Assembly: GCA_947487165.1 (NCBI GenBank)
Contig: CANKWX010000041.1
Coordinates: 1 to 35,691, forward strand
Reading direction: 5' to 3'
Length of the DNA stretch: 35,691 bases
Source: Burkholderiales bacterium
Lineage (GTDB): Bacteria; Pseudomonadota; Gammaproteobacteria; Burkholderiales; Burkholderiaceae_E
Below the pieces are notes generated by a model. The model saw only the letters and a list, made by a program, of their open reading frames with translations. It was not told the DNA's origin and ran no database searches. Below are positions 23,618-31,675 of the stretch, in pieces. The stretch's first letter is position 1. Each line of letters begins with the position of its first letter. The position numbers were made by a program, and so were the translations under genes.

Positions 23618-24502
23618 ATGCCCAACCCGACCTTCGAAACCCTGCTCTACGACGTCACCGACGGCATCGCCACGATCACGCTTAATCGTCCCGAGAAGAT
23701 GAATGCCTTCACCACGCAGATGCGTGACGACATCATCGCGGCCTTCGATGCCACCGACGCCGACGACGCGGTCCGGGTCGTGATCGTGACCGGCGCCGGG
23801 CGCGCCTTCTGTGCCGGGGCTGACCTGTCGGCCGGCGGCAAAACCTTCGATTACGCCAATCGCGCCGAATCGGCGCGCGAAGAGACCCGCGTGGGCGACG
23901 TCTATCGCGACGGCGGCGGTCTGGTCACCCTGCGTATCTTTCGCAGCCTCAAGCCGGTGATCGGCGCCGTCAATGGTGCTGCGGTCGGTGTCGGGATGAC
24001 CATGCAACTGCCGATGGACATCCGCATGGCCTCGACCGGCGCGCGCTTCGGCTTCGTGTTTGCGCGCCGCGGCATCACCCCCGAGGCGGCCTCGACCTGG
24101 TTCCTCACCAAGCTGGTCGGCATGCAATCGGCGCTCGAGTGGTGCTTCACCGGTCGGGTCTTTGATGCGGCCGAAGCCCATCGCGAGGGGCTTGTCCGAT
24201 CGCTGCACGCCCCGGAAGACCTGCTGCCGGCTGCCCGTGCGCTCGCCCGCGAGATCGCCGACAACACCGCGCCGGTCTCGGTTGCCATGACCCGCCAGAT
24301 GCTGTGGCGCATGGCCAGCGCCGCCGATCCGATGATGGCGCACCGCATCGACAGCCGGGCGATCCAGTCGCGCGGCCAGTCGGCCGATGTGCGCGAAGGC
24401 GTCGCCGCTTTCCTGGACAAGCGCGCCCCGGCCTTCCCGAACAAGGTCTCGACCGATATGCCGGGCTTTTATCCCTGGTGGGATGAGCTGCCCTTCGAAT
24501 GA
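23618..24502 (+). CDS. Enoyl-CoA hydratase/isomerase (crotonase) family protein
   Basis: A 294-residue crotonase-fold protein. The CoA/oxyanion-hole motif is GAGRAFCAGADLSAGGK (residues 59-75), and the second oxyanion turn is NGAAVGVGMTM (119-129). Compared with rat mitochondrial hydratase, the Glu164 position is kept (Glu174 in SALEWCFTG), but the Glu144 position appears to be Phe148 (RFGFVFARRG). It may therefore be an isomerase, a hydratase with altered mechanism, or use the nearby Glu156. The ribosome-binding site CCGGAG lies before the ATG. Its stop overlaps an ATG of the following frame (ATGA), and the next gene follows closely, indicating an operon with the Bug protein and acyl-CoA dehydrogenase. 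Confidence 0.92.
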   Translation: MPNPTFETLLYDVTDGIATITLNRPEKMNAFTTQMRDDIIAAFDATDADDAVRVVIVTGAGRAFCAGADLSAGGKTFDYANRAESAREETRVGDVYRDGGGLVTLRIFRSLKPVIGAVNGAAVGVGMTMQLPMDIRMASTGARFGFVFARRGITPEAASTWFLTKLVGMQSALEWCFTGRVFDAAEAHREGLVRSLHAPEDLLPAARALAREIADNTAPVSVAMTRQMLWRMASAADPMMAHRIDSRAIQSRGQSADVREGVAAFLDKRAPAFPNKVSTDMPGFYPWWDELPFE

Positions 24503-24555
24503 CCAGAACGCCCGCCATCCCGACACCAGTTACCGGACACCGACAGGAGAGACTC

Positions 24556-25659
24556 GTGATTGAGAAACACCCAGGAATGAGCCCCACGACGCCAGCCCCG
24601 ACCCCAGACGCCGACCAGCCGATGATTCACCCGATGCGCCGGACGGTGGTCCGATCCTTGAGCGCCGGCGCGCTCGGCGCAGTAAGTGGAATGAGCGCAG
24701 TCGGCGCGGGCCTGCTGGCGCGCCCGGCCCACGCTCAGACCGCCGCCACCTTCCCCAGCAAGCCGATGCGCTGGATCGTGCCCTTCCCCCCCGGCGGCCC
24801 GACCGACTCGTTTTCGCGCCCGGTCGCACAAAAGCTCTCCGAGATCCTGGGTCAACCGGTGGTCGTCGAGAACGTTCCGGGTGCCGGCGCCTCGATCGGG
24901 ATGGACCGCATCGCCAAATCGGCACCCGACGGCTACACCATCGGCCTGGCTACCACCGGCACGCACTCGATCAATCCGCATCTCTACGGCGCGCGACTGC
25001 CGCACGACACCACCCGCGACTTCACCCCGCTCACATTGGCGCTGCGCTATGTGAACGTGCTGGTGGTCAATCCGAAAATTCCGGTCACCACCGTCGCCGA
25101 ACTGGTGGCCTATGCCAAAGCCAATCCCGGCAAGGTCACCTTTGGGTCGGCCGGCAATGGATCGTCCAACCACCTCTCGGGCGAAGCGCTGAAGGTGGTC
25201 ACCGGTGCGCCGATGCAGCACATCCCCTACCGGGGCAGCGCGCCGGCGCTGGCCGATGTGATCGCCGGCAACATTACCTTCATGTTCGATATCCCGATCA
25301 CCGCGATGCCCTCGGCCAATGCCGGTCGGGTGCGCGTGCTCGCGGTCAGCAGCGACAAGCGTTCACCTTATTACCCGCAGATCCCGACCATGGCCGAGTC
25401 GGGCGTCAAAGGCTTTTCCGATGTCGGCAGCGACCTGTGGTTCGGCATCGTCGGACCGGCCGGCATTCCCAAGCCGATCGCCCAGAAGCTCAACGAGTCG
25501 CTCATCCAGGCCATCCGCTCGCCCGAAATCCGTGAGCGCATGTCGGCCGCCGGCTTCGAGCAGTGGACCAGCACCTCCGAGGAATTCGCCAAGGTCATCA
25601 AGACCGACCGTGACCGCTGGGGCCCGATCGTCAAGGCCTCGGGCGCAATCGTCGACTGA
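24556..25659 (+). CDS. Bug/TctC-family periplasmic substrate-binding protein
   Basis: A 367-residue receptor of the tripartite tricarboxylate transporter (Bug) family. The signal region is MRRTVVRSLSAGALGAVSGM with a cleavage region near RPAHAQ. Mature motifs are RWIVPFPPGGPTDSFSRP, VVVENVPGAGASIGMD and KSAPDGYTIGLATTG. The frame is open from an ATG at 24499 that overlaps the hydratase stop, but the GTG at 24556 has CAGGAG six bases upstream and is my choice; an ATG at 24622 or 24634 would give a more normal signal length. No membrane partner is encoded nearby. It lies between hydratase and acyl-CoA dehydrogenase genes, so its ligand is probably the acid degraded by them. Confidence 0.9.
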   Translation: MIEKHPGMSPTTPAPTPDADQPMIHPMRRTVVRSLSAGALGAVSGMSAVGAGLLARPAHAQTAATFPSKPMRWIVPFPPGGPTDSFSRPVAQKLSEILGQPVVVENVPGAGASIGMDRIAKSAPDGYTIGLATTGTHSINPHLYGARLPHDTTRDFTPLTLALRYVNVLVVNPKIPVTTVAELVAYAKANPGKVTFGSAGNGSSNHLSGEALKVVTGAPMQHIPYRGSAPALADVIAGNITFMFDIPITAMPSANAGRVRVLAVSSDKRSPYYPQIPTMAESGVKGFSDVGSDLWFGIVGPAGIPKPIAQKLNESLIQAIRSPEIRERMSAAGFEQWTSTSEEFAKVIKTDRDRWGPIVKASGAIVD

Positions 25660-25672
25660 GGCGGACTGCGCC

Positions 25673-27409
25673 ATGGATCTGAGCAGCCCCCGCAGCCCGG
25701 CTCACGCGACCGCCCCCGCGGCGGTCGGGGCTGATGCCATCCCCGATGCCCGCGGCAGCAACCTCTATCGGGCCGATCCGATGGCCGCAGCGCTGTTCGG
25801 CCTTTATCTGCCGCCGGCGCTCTTTGCGCATCTCGAGCCGCATTTCGACCGGCTCGGCGCACTGGCCGGCGGGCCGCTCGACGAACTCGCCTCGATCAGC
25901 GACAAGCATCCGCCGACCCTGTCGGTGCGCAACCGCCGGGGCGCCGACGAATCACGGGTCATCAAGCATCCGGCCTATGTCGAGATGGAGCGCATCGCCT
26001 ATTGCGATCTCGGTCTGGCAGCGATGTCGCACCGCCCGGGCGTGCTCGGCTGGCCGCAGGCCATGCCGGCTGCCGCCAAATATGCCCTGACCTATCTGCT
26101 GGTGCAGGCCGAATTCGGCCTGTGCTGCCCGGTCTCTATGACCGACTCGCTCGCCCGCACACTGCGCCGCTATGGCGAGCCCGAACTCATCGAACGCTGC
26201 CTGCCGCTGCTGACCGCCCTCGACTTCGATGCCCTGCACCAGGGCGCGATGTTCATGACCGAGCAGGGCGCGGGCTCAGACGTTGCCAGCACCGCCACCC
26301 TGGCGCGGCAGCAATCCGACGCGAGCTGGGCGCTGCACGGCGACAAGTGGTTCTGCTCCAACCCGGACGCCGGTTTTGCGATGGTGCTGGCCCGCAGTGA
26401 GTCGCCCGACACGCACCCCGGCCTCAAGGGCGTCTCGCTCTTTTTGCTGCCGCGCACCCTGCCCGACGGCACGCCCAACACCTATCGCATCCTGCGCCTC
26501 AAAGACAAGCTCGGCACGCGCTCAATGGCCAGCGGCGAGATCCGCCTCGAAGGCGCCACTGCCTGGCTGGTCGGCGAGCGCGGTCGCGGCTTTCAGCAGA
26601 TGGCCGACATGGTCAACAACTCGCGGCTGTCCAATGGCGTGCGGGCGGCCGGTCTGATGCGCCGTGCGCTCACCGAAGCACTGCATGTGGCCCGCCACCG
26701 GGTGGCCTTCGGCAAGCCGCTGATCGAGCTGCCCCTGATGCGCCGCCAGCTCCTCAAGATGATGCTGCCGACCGAGCAAGCCCGCACCATGGTCTTTCAG
26801 ACCGCCCAAGCACTGGCACGCGCCGACGCCGGCGAGGCCGGTGCTGCCGCGCTGGCCCGCATCCTGACGCCGCTGATCAAGTTCCGTGCTTGCCGCGACG
26901 CGCGGCGGGTCACTGGCGACGCGATGGAAGTGCGCGGCGGCTGCGGCTATATCGAAGAATGGTCGGACGCCCGACTGCTGCGCGACTCGCACCTCGGCTC
27001 GATCTGGGAGGGCACCAGCAATATCGTGGCCCTCGACGTGCTGCGCGCCATCCGGCGCGACAACGCGCTGCCGGCGCTGCGTGCCCATGTCGATGCCCTG
27101 ATCGCCGATGGCGAGCCCGCCGGCCCCGAGATCGCCACCGCGCAGGCACAGGTGATCGACCGCGCCTTCGCGCTGGCCGCCGATGCTGCAGCCCACGACC
27201 ATGCGCATCTGGCCCGTCAGGCGGCCTCCGGCCTGTATCACGTGGTCACCATGGCCGGACTGCGCTGGGAGGCGCTTCAGGCCCGGCTGCCTCAGCGAGC
27301 CACGCTCGCGAGGCTCGTTCTCACCCACCGGCTGGCACCGCGCGACCCGCTTGCCGCCAGCGCCGACGAACTCGACGCCGATTGTGGCCTGCTGTTGCAG
27401 GCGCCCTGA
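25673..27409 (+). CDS. AidB/DmdC-like acyl-CoA dehydrogenase
   Basis: A 578-residue flavoprotein of the enlarged acyl-CoA dehydrogenase branch that includes AidB. The FAD-contacting motif is MFMTEQGAGSDVAST, and the typical AidB-group C-terminal block is GGCGYIEEWSDARLLRDSHL followed by IWEGTSNIVALDVLR, where the Glu of WEGT is the usual catalytic base position. Residues 420-578 form an extra helical region characteristic of this branch. It begins 13 bases after the Bug gene stop and is in the same operon. AidB itself is a DNA-damage-linked protein, but the metabolic context here favours an acyl-CoA substrate; that is inference. No ribosome-binding site stands out. Confidence 0.9.
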   Translation: MDLSSPRSPAHATAPAAVGADAIPDARGSNLYRADPMAAALFGLYLPPALFAHLEPHFDRLGALAGGPLDELASISDKHPPTLSVRNRRGADESRVIKHPAYVEMERIAYCDLGLAAMSHRPGVLGWPQAMPAAAKYALTYLLVQAEFGLCCPVSMTDSLARTLRRYGEPELIERCLPLLTALDFDALHQGAMFMTEQGAGSDVASTATLARQQSDASWALHGDKWFCSNPDAGFAMVLARSESPDTHPGLKGVSLFLLPRTLPDGTPNTYRILRLKDKLGTRSMASGEIRLEGATAWLVGERGRGFQQMADMVNNSRLSNGVRAAGLMRRALTEALHVARHRVAFGKPLIELPLMRRQLLKMMLPTEQARTMVFQTAQALARADAGEAGAAALARILTPLIKFRACRDARRVTGDAMEVRGGCGYIEEWSDARLLRDSHLGSIWEGTSNIVALDVLRAIRRDNALPALRAHVDALIADGEPAGPEIATAQAQVIDRAFALAADAAAHDHAHLARQAASGLYHVVTMAGLRWEALQARLPQRATLARLVLTHRLAPRDPLAASADELDADCGLLLQAP

Positions 27410-27460
27410 CCACCGCAAAACCGTCATCTTCGGCTGGCATTCTGCGAAAAATTGTCTTGC

Positions 27461-27492
27461 GTCTGCAATGGCCGTTCATTGCAGACATTTTT
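27461..27492 (+). terminator. Perfect 10-bp hairpin followed by a short T-tract
   Basis: GTCTGCAATG (27461-27470) and CATTGCAGAC (27477-27486) are exact inverse complements with a six-base loop, followed by ATTTTT. It lies 52 bases after the acyl-CoA dehydrogenase stop and directly before the ribosome-binding site of the methyltransferase gene. It could be a terminator of the upstream operon, an attenuator, or a dyad operator; the sequence does not decide. Confidence 0.55.
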
Positions 27493-27503
27493 CAGGAGCC
27501 AGA

Positions 27504-28124
27504 ATGCGTCAACTCGACAACCCGGCCTCATCCCTGCCGACCTCATCGGCAAACAGCCTCTCCGATGCGCTTGAATTTCTGAAGGCCTTCCTTCGCGACC
27601 CGAATGCCACCGCGGCAATCGTGCCGAGTTCGAGGTTTCTGATCGGCCGAGCCGCAAGAAATGCCCGGGTAAACGAGGCCAAGTGCGTCGTCGAACTCGG
27701 CCCCGGCACCGGCGGCAGCACCCGCATCCTGCTGGGTCAGATGTCGTCCAAGGCCCGGCTGCTTACCATCGAGATGAATGCCGAGTGTCACGAGCATCTG
27801 CGCCGCAATGTGATCGATGCGCGCCTGCAATCCGAATGCGCCAGCGCCGAAAAACTGGCCGAACTGATCGCCGCGCATCGCCTGCCGGCGCCCGATGCCA
27901 TCATCTCGGGCATTCCGTTTTCGACCATGCCGGTCGAGGTCGGTGACCGGATTGCCGCCGCGATCGCCGCGTCGCTGGCCCCGGGCGGACGCTTTGTCGC
28001 CTATCAATGGACGCCGCGCGTGGCTGACCGCACCATCCCTTATCTGGGCGAACCCAAGCGCGAGTGGGAGTTGCTCAACATTCCGCCGATGCGCCTCTTT
28101 ACCTGGGTCAAGCCAGCGGTCTGA
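27504..28124 (+). CDS. Phospholipid N-methyltransferase-like SAM-dependent methyltransferase
   Basis: A 206-residue class I methyltransferase. The SAM-binding motif is VVELGPGTGGSTRILL, followed by an acidic residue after the second strand (LLTIEMNAE) and ISGIPFSTMPVEVGDRI, a motif shared by PmtA-type phosphatidylethanolamine methyltransferases and rRNA dimethylase relatives. The N-terminal FLKAFLRDPNATAAIVPSSR is typical of the PmtA group. It would methylate a membrane lipid head group at the inner membrane, but small-molecule or rRNA methylation cannot be excluded. Start is the ATG at 27504 with AGGAG just upstream. It converges on the GH84 gene with 18 bases between stops. Confidence 0.82.
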   Translation: MRQLDNPASSLPTSSANSLSDALEFLKAFLRDPNATAAIVPSSRFLIGRAARNARVNEAKCVVELGPGTGGSTRILLGQMSSKARLLTIEMNAECHEHLRRNVIDARLQSECASAEKLAELIAAHRLPAPDAIISGIPFSTMPVEVGDRIAAAIAASLAPGGRFVAYQWTPRVADRTIPYLGEPKREWELLNIPPMRLFTWVKPAV

Positions 28125-28142
28125 CCGGCGCGCTGCAGCCCG

Positions 28143-29222
28143 CTACTGGGTTCGCACGATCTCGTCGGTGATCCGCCAGTCACCGTCGAGCCAGGCCACG
28201 ATCTCGCGGGCGCCGTCGTGGTCAAGAGCGGCGTAACGTGCGCGCAGCACCGAAGCCTGCTCGCCCAGGCGATCGAGACCGGTGTCCTGCAAGGCAATCA
28301 GATCACCCACCACCTGCTCGGCCAGCGACTCGCCGAGCACCTCGCGGCTGGCCTGGCGCAGCGCCGCGCCGTAGGCATAGCGATCGTCGCCCAGTCGATA
28401 GCGCGCAGCCAGCGTCATCGCCGGAATGCATCCGAGGACAGGCTGCAGCGCGGGGTTGATCGCATGGCCGGCCAGCAGCGGTGCATTGGACGCAGGCCGT
28501 CCGGTTGCGGCGCGCAGGTGCAATGACTGCGACATCCGCTGGCCGTCGTTGACCGGATAGTTGTCCCAGAGCACCGGCTTGCGCCCGAGCGTCTGAGCCA
28601 GCCCGCGCAGATGCGCCGCGCCGTATTCGCGCGAGCACACTGCCTCGCCGGTCCAGAAGACCGCCACCGCCGGATCGAGCAGACGCCCCAACTGCTCGAG
28701 ATAGCCCTGCGGTCGACGGCCGAACACCCGATCGAGCACCGGATCGTCGCTGTAGTAGCTCGGACAGACATAGAACCGCCCGGCCTGCGTTCGCTCGCCC
28801 ACGAAAGCCGCGATCGTGGCCTGACGGGCGGCGAGCGTCGGATCATCGCCGCGGATATCGTCAAAGAGCAGCGCGAGTTCATCCAGCCCGACCGCCGAGT
28901 CGAGCAGCTGCAGGCGCGCCGCCAGCCGGCCCCAGTCGGGGCTGTCCGTGGCGTCGTCGAATTCGTGAGGCGACAGGCCGACACCGAAGCGAACCCCAAG
29001 CGAACGGCAGTGCCCGGCAAACGCCGCCAGATCATCAAGGTCGGATTCGCGCACCGGATCGCGCCACCCCCGTCGCAAGAGGCCGGCGGCCTTGGGCGCG
29101 TAGAGAAAGAATCGATAGCCGTGCGCTGCGAGCGTCGTGATGACCTGCGAGCGCTGCGGCCAGCTCCAGGGCCGGCCATAGTAGCCTTCGATGATGCCGA
29201 GATCGACGGGCAAAGGCGGCAT
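28143..29222 (-). CDS. GH84 beta-N-acetylglucosaminidase (O-GlcNAcase-like)
   Basis: A 359-residue glycoside hydrolase of family 84, the family of protein O-GlcNAcase. Motifs appear in family order: GIIEGYYGRPWSW (residues 9-21), YAPK with Lys44, the catalytic aspartate pair Asp121-Asp122 in LALLFDDIRGDD, the FWTGEAVCS segment, and LWDNYPVND with the substrate-binding Asn and Asp. All recognisable active-site positions of substrate-assisted GH84 catalysis are present. There is no signal peptide, no second domain and no carbohydrate-binding module, so it is a short, probably cytoplasmic form. The ATG at 29222 places the family motif right at the N-terminus; an ATG at 29261 would add 13 residues. 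No sugar-catabolism gene is nearby. Confidence 0.88.
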   Translation of the reverse strand: MPPLPVDLGIIEGYYGRPWSWPQRSQVITTLAAHGYRFFLYAPKAAGLLRRGWRDPVRESDLDDLAAFAGHCRSLGVRFGVGLSPHEFDDATDSPDWGRLAARLQLLDSAVGLDELALLFDDIRGDDPTLAARQATIAAFVGERTQAGRFYVCPSYYSDDPVLDRVFGRRPQGYLEQLGRLLDPAVAVFWTGEAVCSREYGAAHLRGLAQTLGRKPVLWDNYPVNDGQRMSQSLHLRAATGRPASNAPLLAGHAINPALQPVLGCIPAMTLAARYRLGDDRYAYGAALRQASREVLGESLAEQVVGDLIALQDTGLDRLGEQASVLRARYAALDHDGAREIVAWLDGDWRITDEIVRTQ

Positions 29223-29368
29223 GGTCAGAAAGCCCCTGTAGCGGCACTGTGCAGTGTGCATTGACCGGAACGGCGCGCCCGGATCAACCGATTTTACGCC
29301 GCCCCCGACACGCTCGATGTCCGCATCGGGTATGGGTTAACCTAGCGGGCTCCACTCAAGGTGTTCAA

Positions 29369-29557
29369 ATGACTCACTCACTGCGCCGCTGCGCCAGCCT
29401 CACTCTCGCCGTCTTCCTGCTCGTCATCGGATGTGGCTGCACCGGCATGAATGTCGAATTCATGAATACCAACCCTGCCACCTACCCGTCTTACCGCATG
29501 ATGGCGCCCAACTGGGCGGATCCCGCCTTTCAGGGCAATGCCTGGAGCCCGTATTGA
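29369..29557 (+). CDS. Very small putative lipoprotein
   Basis: A 62-residue protein with a textbook lipoprotein signal: positively charged start (MTHSLRRC), a hydrophobic stretch LTLAVFLLVIG and a lipobox VIGC. The mature part of about 38 residues is rich in Asn, Met, Pro and aromatic residues and ends AFQGNAWSPY; I recognise no family. An open frame extends upstream to 29249, but AAGGTG before the ATG at 29369 and the signal sequence fix the start. It lies 49 bases before the CoA-transferase gene on the same strand, yet a functional link is unproven. Confidence 0.65.
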   Translation: MTHSLRRCASLTLAVFLLVIGCGCTGMNVEFMNTNPATYPSYRMMAPNWADPAFQGNAWSPY

Positions 29558-29606
29558 GCGATAGCGGCGACCTGGTCAAGCTCTGATCCCTGCAGACAAA
29601 CACACC

Positions 29607-30794
29607 ATGAAACCTCTCGAAGGCATCCGCGTCCTCGACCTCTCAGCCGTGGTCTCCGGCCCGATCGCCACAGCGATCATGGCCGACCAGGGCGCCGAAG
29701 TGATCAAGGTCGAGACCCCTGGCGGCGACCTCAGCCGACGTATCGGACCGGCCAAGGGCCAGATGTCGGCCACCTTCATCGCTGCCAATCGCGGCAAACG
29801 ATCGATCGTGCTCGACCTCAAGCAACCCGCCGCCCGCGAGGTTCTCACCGACCTGATTCGTCGCGCCGATGTGCTGGTCGAAAACTTCCGGCCGGGTGCC
29901 ATGGACCGGCTCGGTTTCAGTGCCGAGACCCTGGCCACCCTCAATCCGACGCTGGTCAATCTGTCGATCACCGGTTTCGGGCAAACCGGCCCTTATGCCG
30001 AGGGGCGGGTCTATGACGCGGTGATCCAGGCGGTTTCGGGCATGTGTGCGTCGCACCGCGAACGCGAAACCCAGGATCCTGCGCTGGTCTCGACCCTGCT
30101 GTGCGACAAGCTCACCGGCCTGACTGCCGCCCAGGCGGTCACCGCGGCCCTGCTCGCTCGCAGCCGCACCGGAAAGGGCGGTCGGGTCGAGGTCTCGATG
30201 CTCGATGCCGCACTCGCCTTCCAGTGGCCGGATGCGATGTACAACCACCTCTTCATGGACTCACCGCCCGATCGCTTTCCGCGCGTCGGCATGACCATGC
30301 GGCCCTACAAGACCCGCGACGGCTTCGTCGCGATCATGGCCCCGCAGCAAGACGAGTTCGAATCGATGTGCGAAGGCTTCGGCGACCCTTCAATCGCCGA
30401 GGACCCGCGCTTTGCCACCACGCCGATGCGCGCGCGTCACGGCCCCGAACTCCGAGCGATCTTCGAGCCGCTGGCCGCACAACAGGACACCGACGAGTGC
30501 GTGGCCCGAATGCGCGCCGCCGGCACACCGATCGGGCGCGTCAACGAGCATGACGACGTGCTGACCGACCCGCAGGTCCTGCACAACGACAGCATCGTCG
30601 AAGTCGATCATGGCGAACTCGGTCGGGTGCGTCTGCTGCGCGGTGCGGCACGCTTCAAGGGCGGCGAGGCGCATGTGCCGCAACCCGCCCCCTGGCTGGG
30701 CGAACATGGCCGGCAGGTGCTCGAAGAACTTGGCTACGACGCCGCGCGAATTGAGTCGCTCACCGTCGGCGGTGCGGTGCATCTGCCCAAATAG
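29607..30794 (+). CDS. Class III CoA-transferase (CaiB/BaiF family)
   Basis: A 395-residue family III CoA-transferase that moves CoA between carboxylic acids via an aspartyl-CoA anhydride. The fold signature LEGIRVLDLSAVVSGPIAT opens the protein, followed by ADQGAEVIKVETPGGD and VENFRPGAMDRLG. The catalytic aspartate is most likely Asp167 in LLCDKLTGLTAAQAV, matching the Frc/CaiB position. The C-terminal segment GTPIGRVNEHDDVLTDPQV is typical. Donor and acceptor cannot be identified, but it offers an ATP-free alternative to the two ligases in this window. The downstream gene changes in composition, suggesting an island boundary just after this gene. Confidence 0.93.
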   Translation: MKPLEGIRVLDLSAVVSGPIATAIMADQGAEVIKVETPGGDLSRRIGPAKGQMSATFIAANRGKRSIVLDLKQPAAREVLTDLIRRADVLVENFRPGAMDRLGFSAETLATLNPTLVNLSITGFGQTGPYAEGRVYDAVIQAVSGMCASHRERETQDPALVSTLLCDKLTGLTAAQAVTAALLARSRTGKGGRVEVSMLDAALAFQWPDAMYNHLFMDSPPDRFPRVGMTMRPYKTRDGFVAIMAPQQDEFESMCEGFGDPSIAEDPRFATTPMRARHGPELRAIFEPLAAQQDTDECVARMRAAGTPIGRVNEHDDVLTDPQVLHNDSIVEVDHGELGRVRLLRGAARFKGGEAHVPQPAPWLGEHGRQVLEELGYDAARIESLTVGGAVHLPK

Positions 30795-30849
30795 GTCTGT
30801 GGGGTGCGGCCGCTTATCGGCGAGCGCTGAATGCGCATGAGAAAGGCTA

Positions 30850-31149
30850 ATGATCGTGAGCAAACTCGCCTCGCGCCGTACTTTGGGCTCTGACATGGCG
30901 CGCGTAGACGCGCATCAGATCAAGCCGCACGAGTACAAGGAACTGCCTGAACTGACGGATGAATTGCTCGCCCGGGCAGTCGTGAACAAGGGTGGTCGCC
31001 CCCGCTCAGAAAACCCTCGCCAACTCATCAGCCTTCGCCTGCCCCCAAAGGTTCTTGAGAGGTGGCGTGCCACCGGGCCAGGCTGGCAAACACGCATGGC
31101 TGAGCGCTTGGCAAAAGGTCCCATCGCCCGTGCAAAATCCGCTGCCTAA
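30850..31149 (+). CDS. brnA: BrnA-like antitoxin (DUF4415), apparently without BrnT
   Basis: A 99-residue protein of the BrnA/DUF4415 family, the DNA-binding antitoxin of the BrnT-BrnA type II system. Its signature is NKGGRPRSENPRQLISLRLP, followed by the ribbon-helix-helix-like region VLERWRATGPGWQTRMAERL. In complete systems the BrnT ribonuclease gene lies immediately upstream; here the upstream neighbour is the CoA-transferase and no BrnT-like frame is visible on either strand. It is therefore solitary, a remnant or a repurposed repressor. GAGAAAGG precedes the ATG at 30850. Codons use more A/T third positions than the neighbours. Confidence 0.85.
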   Translation: MIVSKLASRRTLGSDMARVDAHQIKPHEYKELPELTDELLARAVVNKGGRPRSENPRQLISLRLPPKVLERWRATGPGWQTRMAERLAKGPIARAKSAA

Positions 31150-31204
31150 GCGCTCGCTCAACCTGAGAGCCAAAGGCAGGCCGCACGAGAACCGGAGATG
31201 CAGA

Positions 31205-31558
31205 GTGATTTCTCGAGAGCAGGCTGATCTGTTTGCGCACGAATGGATCGAGGCATGGAACAGCCATGATCTTGTGCGCATCCTTGGGCACTACAGCGAG
31301 GACTTCGTCATGTCCTCGCCCCGTATTGCCTCAGTTGTGCAGGAGGCATCAGGGGTACTTGTCGGCAAACCCGCCGTGGCTGCGTATTGGGCGAAGGCGC
31401 TGGCACTGCGGCCTGAACTGCGCTTTACCCTGCTTACAACCTATGTTGGAGCCGACAGCGTGGCAATTCACTACGAAAGTGTTCGGGGGCAGGCAATTGA
31501 AGTGTTCTTCTTCAACGAGTCCGGCCTTGTTTGCCGGGCATCGGCGCACTACTTGTAA
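31205..31558 (+). CDS. SnoaL/NTF2-like small protein
   Basis: A 117-residue NTF2/SnoaL-fold protein, a cone-shaped alpha+beta fold used by polyketide cyclases, isomerases and ketosteroid-like enzymes. The hallmark start is AHEWIEAWNSHDLVRILGHY, followed by EDFVMSSPRI and the GKPAVAAYWAKALALRP helix. The start is the GTG at 31205, with GGAG seven bases upstream; the frame is open further upstream but overlaps BrnA. No catalytic residues can be assigned without a structure-based alignment. Composition is lower in GC than flanking genes, as for BrnA and the DUF1272 gene. Confidence 0.82.
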   Translation: MISREQADLFAHEWIEAWNSHDLVRILGHYSEDFVMSSPRIASVVQEASGVLVGKPAVAAYWAKALALRPELRFTLLTTYVGADSVAIHYESVRGQAIEVFFFNESGLVCRASAHYL

Positions 31559-31675
31559 GTGGGTAAGCGTATTCGGACCAACATGCGCCCTGATAGCTCC
31601 ATCAAAGTGGCCTGCCTGCGACAAACACCTTACGTCAGGGATCAGGCGAGCATGAATAAAAAATAGGACCGCGAC

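Noticed and set aside
31150-31675. Possible integron gene cassettes (attC sites) around the BrnA, SnoaL-like and DUF1272 genes
   Set aside because: A partial left-core match (GCTCAAC) and a loose inverted repeat (31585-31594 with 31641-31648) occur, but no GTTRRRY right core or paired arms are present.
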